Positions 1-8,996 of a stretch of DNA of 59,466 nucleotides are shown here, piece after piece. Each line of letters opens with the position of its first letter. Position 1 is the first letter of the stretch. The position numbers and the translations under genes were made by a program. The stretch is from the NCBI GenBank assembly GCA_002427885.1, contig DIZI01000005.1, positions 186,740-246,205 of the forward strand. Reading direction: 5' to 3'. The stretch is from Paludibacter sp. UBA6032 (GTDB lineage: Bacteria; Bacteroidota; Bacteroidia; Bacteroidales; Paludibacteraceae). Under the pieces are notes generated by a model that saw only the letters and a list, made by a program, of their open reading frames with translations, was not told the origin of the DNA and searched no databases.

Positions 1-25
1 TTTGACTGATTTGTTGCAAAACTAA

Positions 26-120
26 AGCGGTATAGTCAACCTAAAATAGAAGGTTTATTGCACTATTCACAATACTTGGTGTAAACTAAAAATACAGGAA
101 AATTAGTTGACTATACCGCT
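26..120. repeat. 15-bp inverted repeat bounding a 95-bp segment
   Basis: AGCGGTATAGTCAAC at 26-40 is exactly mirrored by GTTGACTATACCGCT at 106-120, with 65 bases between the arms. There is no reading frame inside. It could be a very small non-autonomous element or a large hairpin; no target-site duplication is visible. Confidence 0.6.
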
Positions 121-265
121 AACATACTAATAAACTACAGACAGAATATGATCCAACGGATCTGATTTTCATTTTTCAAATGCAAAGATTGTAATTTCAT
201 TCAGTCACCTTTATTTAAATATCCGGCTTTATTATGTTGCTGCTTAAAAAACCGGAAAGATAATT

Positions 266-394
266 TTAATAAAAGCGAGGTTGACCGGGAGCTGGTACTG
301 GAGAATCATCCGGTGGAATTAATACCGGTTTATCATCTTCAAAACTTTGCTGGTCCTGTAAAAGACAATTTCTGAATAGCATTGATTTTGTCAT
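266..394 (-). CDS. Possible 42-residue Pro-rich small peptide
   Basis: An ATG at 394 opens a frame of 42 codons ending in TAA at 266. The product starts MTKSMLFRN, has a single Cys at position 10, an acidic centre (QQSFEDDKP) and a Pro-rich tail (PPDDSPVPAPGQPRFY). I recognise no family. No consensus TAnnTTTG promoter stands directly in front. It lies between the 26-120 inverted repeat and the 3' side of the TPR/HTH gene, on the same strand as that gene. The composition is more protein-like than random AT-rich DNA, but a chance frame of this length is quite possible. Confidence 0.35.
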   Translation of the reverse strand: MTKSMLFRNCLLQDQQSFEDDKPVLIPPDDSPVPAPGQPRFY

Positions 395-819
395 GTTCAA
401 TATTTTAAAATTAATAATATGGTTAGGGATAAATAAAATTTTGATTATTTCGTGTTGCTAAGTTAGCATCATAAAATACTAAGTTCCAAATTTCGGACCA
501 AAAAAAGACTGGACGCAACATTTTTAAGCACCATTGAATATCAATAGCTTAATCATTTTTTTACTTAAATTGACTGGACGCAGTTTTTGGGACAAAAAAA
601 ACAGTTAAAAAAAGGGCTAATTTGGGGTATGCGAAATTGTAATTTTCCGAAAAACAGAAAAGAGAAGGAATCTAATTGATAGTTATAAAAACAGGATACT
701 TTTCAAATAATTCTACGAAGAAATTAAATATATTATCTTGTTTTAAGTTCAGATATCAAAAAACAATATTGAAAGATAGTGAATATTCACGATGATATTT
801 TTTTCAAAAGTGAATCAAA
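395..819. other. Intergenic stretch with small repeats
   Basis: No gene is supported here. The stretch holds a 13-base palindrome TGCTAAGTTAGCA at 456-468 and an 11-base direct repeat GACTGGACGCA at 507-517 and 572-582. The rest is AT-rich and lies downstream of the minus-strand TPR gene. Confidence 0.5.
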
Positions 820-2424
820 TTAATCTTTGACTAAAACACTATTTAAGAGTTCGTCCAATTCAGAAGCTGTTTGAAGATTTGTTTTTCGGGTAAGTCTGGT
901 TTTCATTTTATCTAAACTGCCTACTTTGTAATCGAGTATAATTAAAATATCCCGATTCGAAATATCAAGCAAATGAAGGCAGCACCAAATTAATTCTTTT
1001 GATGTAAGACCTTTATAACGTTTTCTTAGTTTTGTAACCAGATTATTCAAAACTGAATCCATTTCTCGAAAAAACAAATCCAAATCATTCAGATGTAATA
1101 ATTCCTCATACATTTTTTTTATTAACAGCTCTCTTTCGTCAGATGTTGCATTTTTTTGCTCTAATGACTGTTCAGATTTTCTTTCGGTAATTTTTTGAAA
1201 CAAAGTTTCACGAAGTTTTAGTAAAACTTCATTACGTATGCTCACTTTTTGCCGGAAATGATTTTCTTCAATCATTCTTTTTTCAGTTCTGTTCCGGTGC
1301 TGCTTTAAGGTATAAATCAATACAGAAGCTATAATAACCAATAAAAGGAATACAAACAGATACTTCAGGGTATTTTTAGTTTTAACCACCTCCTGAGTAT
1401 TGGAGTGCATAGTCTCAATATATCTGCCTTTCGTTTGACCATCTATTTTTCGAATGGAGTCTCCTAACATAACATACTTATTCATATACAAAGTCACCTT
1501 ATCGAGGTGTTTGTTTATAAATTCACAATTAGTCATTATCCTGTAACATTCACGCTGGGTACGAATATCCGGATTGTAGTTGAACGAATTAGACGCATAA
1601 ATTAAGGCGGAATCATTTTGATTTAAATCAAAGAAAAGTCTTGCCATAAAATAATAACGAATGGCACGATTATTAGTTACATAAGGATAATGAATGGCTT
1701 TTCGTAAATAAACCAGAGCAGAATCCGTTTTTTTATAATCATAGAAATTTAATCCCATTTCCTGATATAAGTCACCCTGTTGGATGGAATCTTTTGTCAA
1801 AACAGCGATTTTTCTGAAAAAAAGTTGAGCATTTTTATAATCCTTTGCTACATAATAGGTTCTGCCAATATTCAGCAGAGAATAAAAGGCCAATGTCTGA
1901 AATTTTGTCTGTCTAAAATAATTATATGAAATTTTATACTTTTCTCTGGCTGAAGAATAATCCCGCTGACCAATATAAACATCTCCGAAATCGAAATAAA
2001 TACGACCTAAAAGAATATAGTTATTTTCTTTTTGTGCTTCATCCAATGCTTTTAAATATAAATCCATGGCCTTTTCGTACTTGAAATCATATTTATAAGA
2101 ACGCCCTTTATAGAAATAACAGCTAGCCAAACGATCTCCGTCAGGATGCTTTTCGTAATAATTTATCGAGAAATCAAGTAATGAATCGGGTTTTAGTGGA
2201 AGATATTTCTTATCGAGTGTTCTTATCATCAACAAACCATAGAGTGCACGATTTGATGCTGATTTGTATTTTTCTGGAGACAATTGTTTAAGAATATGGA
2301 AGGCTGAATCAGGAGCCGCTTCAATCAGTTTCTCAGCGGTTTTCAGTTCATCGGGCATCAACGAACAGCCGATAAGACTTATGCAAATCAGGGAATAAAT
2401 CCAAAAACGCCCGAATGTCTTCAT
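820..2424 (-). CDS. Membrane-anchored TPR protein with C-terminal HTH-like tail
   Basis: A product of 534 residues. The ATG at 2424 gives a signal peptide ending in a lipobox (SLIGC, Cys20); an upstream TTG start would overlap the promoter and is less likely. Residues about 30-340 are alpha-helical tetratricopeptide repeats (for example YFDFGDVYIGQRDYSSAREK). One membrane helix follows at about 353-373, then a charged coiled region and a tail (about 473-522, KGLTSKELIWCCLHLLDISN) that resembles the LuxR-type helix-turn-helix found at the end of many Bacteroidetes TPR regulators, though degenerate. Known relatives sit in the membrane with TPRs outside and the HTH in the cytoplasm. A lipobox together with a transmembrane helix is topologically odd. 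Specific ligand and targets are unknown. Confidence 0.75.
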   Translation of the reverse strand: MKTFGRFWIYSLICISLIGCSLMPDELKTAEKLIEAAPDSAFHILKQLSPEKYKSASNRALYGLLMIRTLDKKYLPLKPDSLLDFSINYYEKHPDGDRLASCYFYKGRSYKYDFKYEKAMDLYLKALDEAQKENNYILLGRIYFDFGDVYIGQRDYSSAREKYKISYNYFRQTKFQTLAFYSLLNIGRTYYVAKDYKNAQLFFRKIAVLTKDSIQQGDLYQEMGLNFYDYKKTDSALVYLRKAIHYPYVTNNRAIRYYFMARLFFDLNQNDSALIYASNSFNYNPDIRTQRECYRIMTNCEFINKHLDKVTLYMNKYVMLGDSIRKIDGQTKGRYIETMHSNTQEVVKTKNTLKYLFVFLLLVIIASVLIYTLKQHRNRTEKRMIEENHFRQKVSIRNEVLLKLRETLFQKITERKSEQSLEQKNATSDERELLIKKMYEELLHLNDLDLFFREMDSVLNNLVTKLRKRYKGLTSKELIWCCLHLLDISNRDILIILDYKVGSLDKMKTRLTRKTNLQTASELDELLNSVLVKD

Positions 2425-2454
2425 TAATTTTAGCAGCAATAAATTAATAAGTTG

Positions 2455-2487
2455 CAAAAATACAATATTTTAATTAGTAATGGGCAA
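2455..2487 (-). promoter_or_regulatory. Bacteroidetes-type promoter of the TPR/HTH gene
   Basis: On the minus strand a TATTTTTG -7 element (2462 to 2455) is preceded by TTG (2487-2485) with 22 bases between. It lies 31 bases upstream of the ATG at 2424. Confidence 0.5.
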
Positions 2488-2539
2488 GTAACATAAAAAT
2501 TGAATTGATAAAAACGGAGTATTTAAGAATTATTTTCAG

Positions 2540-2899
2540 CTAGAGTTTACTCATAAATCTATCTATGTCAACAACTACTCTTTCATGAAAACATTCACCG
2601 ATTAAAAATCCGTTCTCATCAGTTGCCTCAATCTTAAAAGAGTATTTTCTTCCTTCTGTTTCAGCAAGAATTGCTTTACAGTTTACCCGTGCACCAACAG
2701 GAGTAGCTTTTAGGTGTTTCATATTTAATGAAATACCAACGCTTGAACTTCCTTCAGGGAGTTTAATCAACTGCATAGCCGTATTCTCCATCAACGCAAT
2801 TAAAGCAGGCGTTGCTAAAACAGGAAGCAATCCTGAACCATATTTTACAGCTGTCTGATTGTCATCAACAGTGATAGTTTGTGTGAACGAGTCATTTAT
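2540..2899 (-). CDS. Thioesterase, FlK-like hotdog fold, start codon unclear
   Basis: The product contains the GSGLLPVLATPALIALMENTAM segment typical of FlK-type (fluoroacetyl-CoA thioesterase-like) small hotdog proteins, followed by a hotdog sheet ending DIDRFMSKL. The N-terminal strand expected of the family (INDSFTQTITVDDNQTAVKY) is encoded in frame up to about 2899, but no ATG, GTG or TTG precedes it before the TAA at 2914-2912. The first conventional start (TTG at 2830) would cut off this strand. Either a rare ATA/ATT start is used, or the start was lost by mutation. Family members hydrolyse acyl-CoA thioesters; the substrate here is unknown. Confidence 0.7.
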   Translation of the reverse strand: MNDSFTQTITVDDNQTAVKYGSGLLPVLATPALIALMENTAMQLIKLPEGSSSVGISLNMKHLKATPVGARVNCKAILAETEGRKYSFKIEATDENGFLIGECFHERVVVDIDRFMSKL

Positions 2900-2956
2900 T
2901 ATATATCTTATTTAATAACAGTATAATATTCAATAATAATTTGTAACTGTACTAAT

Positions 2957-3763
2957 TTAGTTTTCTAATTCAATCCATACATTACCAACAAACATTTTGG
3001 CTTTAATACGCACTATTGATTTTGATTTATCTGCAGACAACCATACAGTGACCGCATCTTTCCCATCAAATACATGGTTTTTGGGAACAACAGGCGTCAG
3101 CTTATAACACAGAACCGCACCTTTAGCTGTTTTGATAGATTCTTTTCCCTGAAAAATTACTTTAATTTTATAGCCTTCATCTTCATAAAAACCATTGACA
3201 TTGAATGTTTCACCTTTCGCGTATTTCGACAAATCAACTAAACGAAAAACCATAAAACCGGCAACCACATCGCGTATATTTTCGGGTGTATCATAATTCT
3301 TTTTCAGGATAAACGACTTTGATTTTTTATCATAGACCTCTACTTTTGCTTTCTTGTTGATATGATCGAAATGAATCTGTTCGTCTAATTCATATGAACC
3401 CTCACGTATGCTTCGGTATGATTTATGGGTGGTGATACTGGCCGTATCAATAAAGGATATCCATTTGTCACGGACATAAAATAACTTTGCCAACCCATTG
3501 GTTCGTCCGTCAATATTTATTTTGTAACAAATGTTTGAACCTATTCTGTAGAGATTTTTGTCAATTCTGGTACTTGCACTTCCAATAGTAAAGAAGCCCC
3601 AGCTGGCTTTATAGTTTAATGTTTCACCAACGGTAACCACTTTGTTGTCCAGTTTCAAAGTTGATTGACCAATAACATATAATGGAAACAGGAATAATCC
3701 GATAATGAAATATTGAAAAAATCCGGTTCTGTTTTTTCGTGCTATAGAGGCAATTTGCTTCAT
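2957..3763 (-). CDS. DUF3108 domain protein, exported
   Basis: A protein of 268 residues with a basic N-terminus and a hydrophobic segment at about 16-32 ending in VIGQ, a Bacteroidetes-like signal peptide or anchor. The body matches DUF3108, a beta-rich periplasmic family, with the hallmark start of the domain (VGETLNYKASWGFFTIGSAS) and a middle DVVAGFMVFRLVDL. The function of the family is unknown; envelope association is commonly assumed. The ATG at 3763 is the natural start. It is separated from lspA by about 200 bases, so it may be its own unit. Confidence 0.8.
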   Translation of the reverse strand: MKQIASIARKNRTGFFQYFIIGLFLFPLYVIGQSTLKLDNKVVTVGETLNYKASWGFFTIGSASTRIDKNLYRIGSNICYKINIDGRTNGLAKLFYVRDKWISFIDTASITTHKSYRSIREGSYELDEQIHFDHINKKAKVEVYDKKSKSFILKKNYDTPENIRDVVAGFMVFRLVDLSKYAKGETFNVNGFYEDEGYKIKVIFQGKESIKTAKGAVLCYKLTPVVPKNHVFDGKDAVTVWLSADKSKSIVRIKAKMFVGNVWIELEN

Positions 3764-3827
3764 TAATATTTTGTTTTTGGTATCTGAATTATCAATTCGT
3801 CAAACAACCGCACTGAATCAGTTTATT

Positions 3828-3929
3828 TCATTTTAATTCCTCTATCTGCCGTTCCGAATCTTTATCAATCTGAATTTTAATTTCTTTCATAGCTTCTTTG
3901 AAAACATACTCATCATTGACACCATGCGG
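3828..3929 (-). pseudogene. Possible C-terminal gene fragment
   Basis: A short open stretch between two stops encodes a protein-like segment (HGVNDEYVFKEAMKEIKIQI, then KDSERQIEELK and a stop) with no start codon except an internal Met. It may be the remnant of a lost gene between lspA and the DUF3108 gene. Too short to assign. Confidence 0.2.
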
Positions 3930-3970
3930 TTAAATGCGAATTAAAAACCAATTTCTTTTGAAACAATAAA

Positions 3971-4483
3971 TTAAACTTCCGGTTCAGTTTTTTTGTCTTT
4001 CTTTTTAGCTTCCATTAATTGATAAATAATCAAATAGATCACACCAAAAGTTACCGACATATCCGCTACATTTAAAATTCCTGTTCGTAATGAACCCAGC
4101 CCGAAGTTCAGAAAATCGACAACACTGAAATCATTTATCAACCTGTCAACCAGATTACCAAAAGCTCCACCGAGAATACTGGCAAAAACAATCACCAGTT
4201 TCCGGTCGTTCAATTTATATACAGTATAATAAACTCCATAGAAACAAAATAGAAGCGGAATAAGGATCAAAGCAATGTATTTCAAAAAAACAGGCCACTC
4301 CGAGCCGGCACTGAGAAATGCTCCGGTATTCTCTACATACCTTAGCACCACGGTATTGTAAAGAAAAGAAATTGTTTCTCTGCCTTGCAGATAAGTTGTT
4401 GCCAATATTTTGGTAATTCTGTCTAAGGAAAAGTTGATGGTCAGGACAATGAGTGTCAGGAACAGTTGGTTTTTTCGTTTCAT
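3971..4483 (-). CDS. lspA: Lipoprotein signal peptidase (signal peptidase II)
   Basis: A 170-residue inner-membrane aspartyl protease that cleaves the signal peptide of prolipoproteins before the lipidated Cys. Four hydrophobic segments are visible. The family motifs are present: VENTGAFLS, GGAFGNLVDRL with the first catalytic Asp, and NVADMSVTFG with the second. The C-terminus is Lys/Glu-rich (MEAKKKDKKTEPEV). Length is normal for the family. The upstream gene 4546-5220 encodes a lipoprotein on the same strand 62 bases away, so they may be co-transcribed. The window encodes many lipoproteins that would be its substrates. Confidence 0.95.
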   Translation of the reverse strand: MKRKNQLFLTLIVLTINFSLDRITKILATTYLQGRETISFLYNTVVLRYVENTGAFLSAGSEWPVFLKYIALILIPLLFCFYGVYYTVYKLNDRKLVIVFASILGGAFGNLVDRLINDFSVVDFLNFGLGSLRTGILNVADMSVTFGVIYLIIYQLMEAKKKDKKTEPEV

Positions 4484-4545
4484 AGTTTTATTGGAATGTT
4501 TATCCGGAACATTAAATCCGGACTCCTTACTGGTTGACTGGAAAA

Positions 4546-5220
4546 TTATCTTATCTCCACTTTTTCATATACGTCGGTTGTATCATTCTTTTTCAGTAAA
4601 TCCGACTGATAAACCATGACCAGCTTTTTAGTTACCGTATCTAGTTTATACTTTTCGGTATCGCAGCGATAAGAATAATCCGTATAATAGTTTTCGTGAT
4701 TCCCCTGATAAATTGTATTTCCAACGAGTAAGCCACCGGCAATTGAATCAAGATTAAATATTCCTGTTAATAAATGGGCTTTCCTGCAATTTTCAGCCAC
4801 CAATGCATCGGCATTGCTTTCACCAAAAAACTCATAAGCATCTCCCTTTTGCAGATACAAAAAATACTTTTTTACTCCCTGTCCCCTACCCTCTGTATAA
4901 TCGGCCCGGATAACCAAATCGCTCAGCTTATCATTATTCAGATCACCTTTTATGAACTTCGAGTTATCTTTCATAAACGTATAGGTTGTACCGTTTGGTA
5001 TCCCAATCCTGATGCCATCCCCGATTTCGATGGCCGTTATTTTTTCGTTTTGGTACATATTTCCTCCAAATTTCCGCTTCAGATCTTCAGTCAGTTTATC
5101 CACCAGAGATTGATATGTTTTCTTTTCGATGGTACCAATTGATGCATCGTTTTTAATTTTGGGGCCGCAACCCACCAAAAAAGTCAACGTAATAAATACG
5201 ATCAGTTTTAATTGTCTCAT
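4546..5220 (-). CDS. Hypothetical lipoprotein
   Basis: A 224-residue protein with a signal peptide and lipobox (TFLVGC, Cys18). The central part contains FIKGDLNNDKLSDLVI, which resembles a single FG-GAP/VCBS-like calcium loop (GDxNxDxxxDL), followed by a beta-rich region. I recognise no named family. It starts 12 bases downstream of the end of the polysaccharide deacetylase gene on the same strand, so the two are probably one operon, with lspA after it. Confidence 0.75.
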   Translation of the reverse strand: MRQLKLIVFITLTFLVGCGPKIKNDASIGTIEKKTYQSLVDKLTEDLKRKFGGNMYQNEKITAIEIGDGIRIGIPNGTTYTFMKDNSKFIKGDLNNDKLSDLVIRADYTEGRGQGVKKYFLYLQKGDAYEFFGESNADALVAENCRKAHLLTGIFNLDSIAGGLLVGNTIYQGNHENYYTDYSYRCDTEKYKLDTVTKKLVMVYQSDLLKKNDTTDVYEKVEIR

Positions 5221-5232
5221 ACTATGAATTGT

Positions 5233-6081
5233 TTAATTCTTACTTAGGGGTTTTGCTTCGTGAAACGTCCTCCGCATGGATTTAAGCAGTCCCTGAGGTG
5301 TCCATTCAGGAACTATCATCCTGCGTACGGATTGCAAAGGAACAATGGTGTCGCGTTTGGTCGAAAGAGAAAATGATATTTTAAAATACCGGTTTAATTC
5401 CTCAGCACCTTTATGGTCGTAAACGCCATTCGGATACGCCCAGTATTCTACCGCTTTACCTGTTATCTTTTCCAGTTTTTCCTTTGGTGCAATCACCTGT
5501 TTCTGCCAGTCGGCCGCTTCGTTGTATTTGGTCACCATCGTATGATCCCAACTGTGCAGCCCGATAACATGCCCGGTTTTTGCCAATGCGGCAATCTCAT
5601 CGGTAGTCATGTAATTCTTTTTATTATAGGTGATGGTCATTATAAAGAAAACACCCCTGAAACCATACTTCTCCATCACAGGAGCAGCAATTGTCGAATG
5701 TTCCACTCGCGAATCATCAAAAGTAATCATCACCGGTTTTTCGGGAAGAGTCTTATTATAGACCAGGTAATCATACAATTGTGCCGGCAGGATGGAATGG
5801 TAACCGCTATCGGCCAGTATCTTCATATGTGCAGAGAAAGTAGCCGGACTGACCTTGTATTCTCCTTTTTTACCTTCTTCGATCCGGTGGTAACAAAGCA
5901 CAGGTACTTCCGGTTTTGCCAAAATCTGTGCGGACGTATTGGCAACCGGTTTATCCATGGCAACAGAATCGGTGGCTTTAGCTGAATTTCCTTCCTGTTT
6001 CTTTGAATTGGTACAACCGCTAAAGACTAATCCTAAAAACAGGGTTCCGGTAAAAAGATATTTGATGTTTATACTTTTCAT
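5233..6081 (-). CDS. Polysaccharide deacetylase, lipoprotein
   Basis: The ATG at 6081 gives a signal peptide with a lipobox (GLVFSGC); a longer frame to 6132 adds no signal sequence and is disfavoured. The mature part has a Thr/Ser/Ala linker, then a NodB homology domain: PVLCYHRI, the TFDDS motif with catalytic Asp and metal Asp, LHSWDHT with the two metal-binding His, and WAYPNG. This subfamily (PgaB/IcaB-like carbohydrate esterase 4) removes N- or O-acetyl groups from cell-surface polysaccharide or peptidoglycan. It probably sits in the periplasm or outer membrane. The downstream lipoprotein at 4546-5220 begins 12 bases later. Confidence 0.88.
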   Translation of the reverse strand: MKSINIKYLFTGTLFLGLVFSGCTNSKKQEGNSAKATDSVAMDKPVANTSAQILAKPEVPVLCYHRIEEGKKGEYKVSPATFSAHMKILADSGYHSILPAQLYDYLVYNKTLPEKPVMITFDDSRVEHSTIAAPVMEKYGFRGVFFIMTITYNKKNYMTTDEIAALAKTGHVIGLHSWDHTMVTKYNEAADWQKQVIAPKEKLEKITGKAVEYWAYPNGVYDHKGAEELNRYFKISFSLSTKRDTIVPLQSVRRMIVPEWTPQGLLKSMRRTFHEAKPLSKN

Positions 6082-6438
6082 TTTTATTGTTATTTTTTTA
6101 TTAGGAAAAACTTGCTCTTTTCCCGTTAGCACAGTCTGTAATCCTTTTTTAATCTGTCAACTGAATCATATCATCTTATATTCCAACAGGATAAAGATAC
6201 TGTTGGAAAAGTCTATACACAAGATCAGTCTTTCTTCAGTCCTGATTCATTCCGGGGAACAATTGTGCAGGCAAAGGTAAGCAATACTGTCAAAAAAATG
6301 GCTTTACCGAGCGGGAATTTCGGAACAAAATTTCAACTTATTAATAGATAAATCAAATGATAAGCACATCTTATCATCAGACTTTTACGATATTCGGAGA
6401 TTCTTCCAAACATAGTTATTTTATTTCCGGCTTCTATT
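6082..6438. other. Leader of the deacetylase unit with candidate promoter and hairpin
   Basis: On the minus strand a TACCTTTG -7-like element occurs at 6279 to 6272, about 190 bases before the deacetylase ATG; no good TTG is present at the usual distance. Between them TTCCAACAG (6181-6189) pairs with CTGTTGGAA (6200-6208). No gene is supported in this gap. Confidence 0.35.
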
Positions 6439-6915
6439 TTACAACTCCATTCTCATCCACAAAGTACAGGCCGTATGACCCGAATGTCCCATGGGTGCGG
6501 CGATGGAGTGAAATCCTGCCTTTTCATACATACTTACTGCTTTTTCCAGTTGTGGGAAACTTTCGAGATAAAGCTGTGTATATCCAAACTCACGGGCAGA
6601 AAGGATCGTTTTTTCCATCAGCGATTTGCCTGTTCCTTTGCCCCGGTTAACCGACGAAACGTAAAACTTCACCAACTCAGCACAACCTTCCGGAAGACCT
6701 TTTGTAGGAAAAATACCACATCCACCGGCCAGCACTCCGTTTTCCTCCGCCACCCAATATACAGAACCCGGCATCGTGAACAATTCAAACAGATAATCGG
6801 TAGTAGGATCGGTATACACCGTCCCCGGAATGTCAATCTTAAACTCACGGAATACTTTCCGAATCAATTCTGCCAGTTCCGTGTTATCCCGTTGTTCTAT
6901 TTTTCGTATTTGCAT
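6439..6915 (-). CDS. GNAT family N-acetyltransferase
   Basis: A protein of 158 residues from the ATG at 6915 (MQIRKIEQRDNTEL), the usual start for this fold; a longer frame to 6972 adds an unlikely N-terminus. The GNAT motifs are visible: the beta4 strand CAELVKFYVSS, the acetyl-CoA pyrophosphate loop NRGKGTGKSLM, and the C-terminal YEKAGFHS. It transfers an acetyl group from acetyl-CoA to an amine; the substrate cannot be told. It is a stand-alone gene 86 bases after the phosphatase-like gene on the same strand. Confidence 0.88.
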   Translation of the reverse strand: MQIRKIEQRDNTELAELIRKVFREFKIDIPGTVYTDPTTDYLFELFTMPGSVYWVAEENGVLAGGCGIFPTKGLPEGCAELVKFYVSSVNRGKGTGKSLMEKTILSAREFGYTQLYLESFPQLEKAVSMYEKAGFHSIAAPMGHSGHTACTLWMRMEL

Positions 6916-7000
6916 AATTTTAATATTTGAAACAAACTCATTTTTCACTCTTTGCCCATGGAAAATATTCACTATTCATATTGGGAAAAACCTATTACAT

Positions 7001-7828
7001 TCAGTCTAAACCAATACTGAGATAGGCCCTGTCATCGAATGAAGAGTTACCGGGTTTAAGTCCTTTTGTTGATTTGAATTCCTGAAAACAAAGGGGATCA
7101 TTCTGAAGAGTCTTCTTCAAAAATTCTTCACTTTCAGCTAATGTTTCAAATAACCGGGGATAACCATCGGTAGCTAAAATTATTTTCATTGGCTGAGACA
7201 GTTTAAACACTTTTATTTCACTTTCCGGAACTTTGAAACCGTCGATTACTCCGTAGCTGAATTCATTTTTCTCTAACGAGTTTTGAAATAGCGATTGCCG
7301 TTCGAGCAGCGCTAAAATAAATTCCCGCCCGCTGTCATTTGCAAGCATATCATCGTATGACTTACCCAGTTTTAGCTCAGTTTGTATATAAAGCGAGCGA
7401 ATATCGGATAACAATGTATCTATCGGTTTTGTATTTGAATAATATTTTTTATCAACCAGACATTGGCAATCGCCAACCATCCATATCTCATTTTTATATT
7501 TACTGTAAATAACAATACAAGCCGATGCCCTTTCAGCGGGAAAATTCAATACCTGTTCTTCAATCTCCAATTCTTTATACAGGGAAGAAACGGCTGAAGT
7601 CAGCAATTCAACCGCCTCATTGGCGGTTGATTTCACCGGAAGATCTTCCATTGTCTTTTTGAGAAGCTGAGAACACAGTCTTCCGTAAGTTTCATTCGAT
7701 TGTTTCCAGGTCGACTTGGTTGTTACTCCATCAATAACAGCTGCAAAATTATCAGACACAAAGATGCTGTCTTCACAGTCCGATGGATTGCGGGTTTTAC
7801 TTTTCAAATATTGTTCAAGTATTTTCAT
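7001..7828 (-). CDS. PP2C-like serine/threonine phosphatase family protein
   Basis: A 275-residue cytoplasmic protein. It has the layout of the PP2C/SpoIIE fold: an N-terminal acidic motif (SDCEDSIFVSDNFAAVIDGV) with the first metal-binding Asp in DGV, EIWMVGDCQCLVD in place of the usual GDSR, ILATDGYPRLF with the second Asp-Gly, and FDDRAYLSI near the end with the last metal site (usually DNAS). The motifs are divergent, so the metal site may be altered. Substrate unknown. It is 39 bases before dinB's end on the same strand and may be co-transcribed with it. Confidence 0.72.
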   Translation of the reverse strand: MKILEQYLKSKTRNPSDCEDSIFVSDNFAAVIDGVTTKSTWKQSNETYGRLCSQLLKKTMEDLPVKSTANEAVELLTSAVSSLYKELEIEEQVLNFPAERASACIVIYSKYKNEIWMVGDCQCLVDKKYYSNTKPIDTLLSDIRSLYIQTELKLGKSYDDMLANDSGREFILALLERQSLFQNSLEKNEFSYGVIDGFKVPESEIKVFKLSQPMKIILATDGYPRLFETLAESEEFLKKTLQNDPLCFQEFKSTKGLKPGNSSFDDRAYLSIGLD

Positions 7829-7867
7829 TATAATATGATAGAGTCCTGAAGATGAATTGATACCAGT

Positions 7868-8959
7868 TTACTCTTTTGACTCTTCTTCTTTAAAATTGAT
7901 ACGCAGTTGGGTGTCATCAGACCAACCGATTTCCACTTCATTATTCTTAACTCCCAACCCTAACAATCGCACTTTGGGTGACAGGTCCACCAATTGTAAC
8001 AATTCATAACCTGCTTTCGTGATGGTTTCATAATCGGTTACAGGAGTGGGAAATGTCCGGCTTCGGGTAATAACCTTAAAATCGGCATATTTTATTTTCA
8101 ATGTTACCGTTTTGCCTTTAAAATCTTTTTTAGTAATGTAGTGAATAACATCCTGAGCCGCTTTGTTTAATTCCGGCAATAATTCTTCGTAGTTATCAAT
8201 ATCGTGATCGAAAGTATTTTCAGAGCTAACCGATTTACGTTCACGAAACGATTCCACCGGACGATTATCAATAGCCCTTGCATTCAGATAATACATATGT
8301 CCGGCTTTGCCAAAATTAGCGACCAGCCCTTCTTCCGACCATTGCTTTAAATCGGCACCTGTTTTGATACTCAGCTGATGCATGCGTTCCGCCGTCACTT
8401 TACCCACACCGAAAAATTTTTCAATTTCCAGTTTCTCTACAAATTGCCCGGCATCTTTCGGTTTTACCACAAATAAGCCGTTGGGTTTGTTGTAATCGGA
8501 GGCTATTTTTGCCAGAAACTTATTGAACGAAACACCTGCCGAAGCTGTCAGTCCAACGGTTTCCGTAATTTTATGTTTAATCTCCTGTGCTATTTGTGTT
8601 GCCGAAGCAATATTTTTATGATTTTCAGTTACATCCAGAAAAGCTTCATCCAACGACAGGGGTTCAACCAAATCCGTATATTCATGGAAGATCTCCATAA
8701 TCTGCCGGGAAACAGACTTGTAAACATCAAAATGAGGCATAACAAATATCAAATGAGGGCATTTACGCAAAGCGGTTTTCGATGCCAGCGCTGAATGAAC
8801 ACCATACTTCCGGGCTTCGTAACTGGCAGCTGCAACGACACCCCGTGGACCCGAATAGCCTACTGCCAAAGGTTTTCCTCTGAAATCAGGATTATCCCGC
8901 TGTTCGATGGAAGCAAAAAAGGCATCCATGTCGATATGTATGATTTTGCGCGTTTCCAA
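7868..8959 (-). CDS. dinB: DNA polymerase IV
   Basis: A 363-residue Y-family translesion polymerase. The catalytic palm motifs are intact: HIDMDAFFASIEQ near the N-terminus and SLDEAFLDVT around residue 105, giving the three acidic metal ligands. The helix-hairpin-helix thumb (KFFGVGKVTAERM) and the little-finger domain (residues about 240-350) follow. It copies past damaged template bases with low fidelity. Length and start are standard for DinB. It is preceded by the hemolysin III-like gene on the same strand, 37 bases away. Confidence 0.95.
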   Translation of the reverse strand: METRKIIHIDMDAFFASIEQRDNPDFRGKPLAVGYSGPRGVVAAASYEARKYGVHSALASKTALRKCPHLIFVMPHFDVYKSVSRQIMEIFHEYTDLVEPLSLDEAFLDVTENHKNIASATQIAQEIKHKITETVGLTASAGVSFNKFLAKIASDYNKPNGLFVVKPKDAGQFVEKLEIEKFFGVGKVTAERMHQLSIKTGADLKQWSEEGLVANFGKAGHMYYLNARAIDNRPVESFRERKSVSSENTFDHDIDNYEELLPELNKAAQDVIHYITKKDFKGKTVTLKIKYADFKVITRSRTFPTPVTDYETITKAGYELLQLVDLSPKVRLLGLGVKNNEVEIGWSDDTQLRINFKEEESKE

Positions 8960-8996
8960 ATTAATGACTGTTGAAGATGTATAAACATAAAAATGT

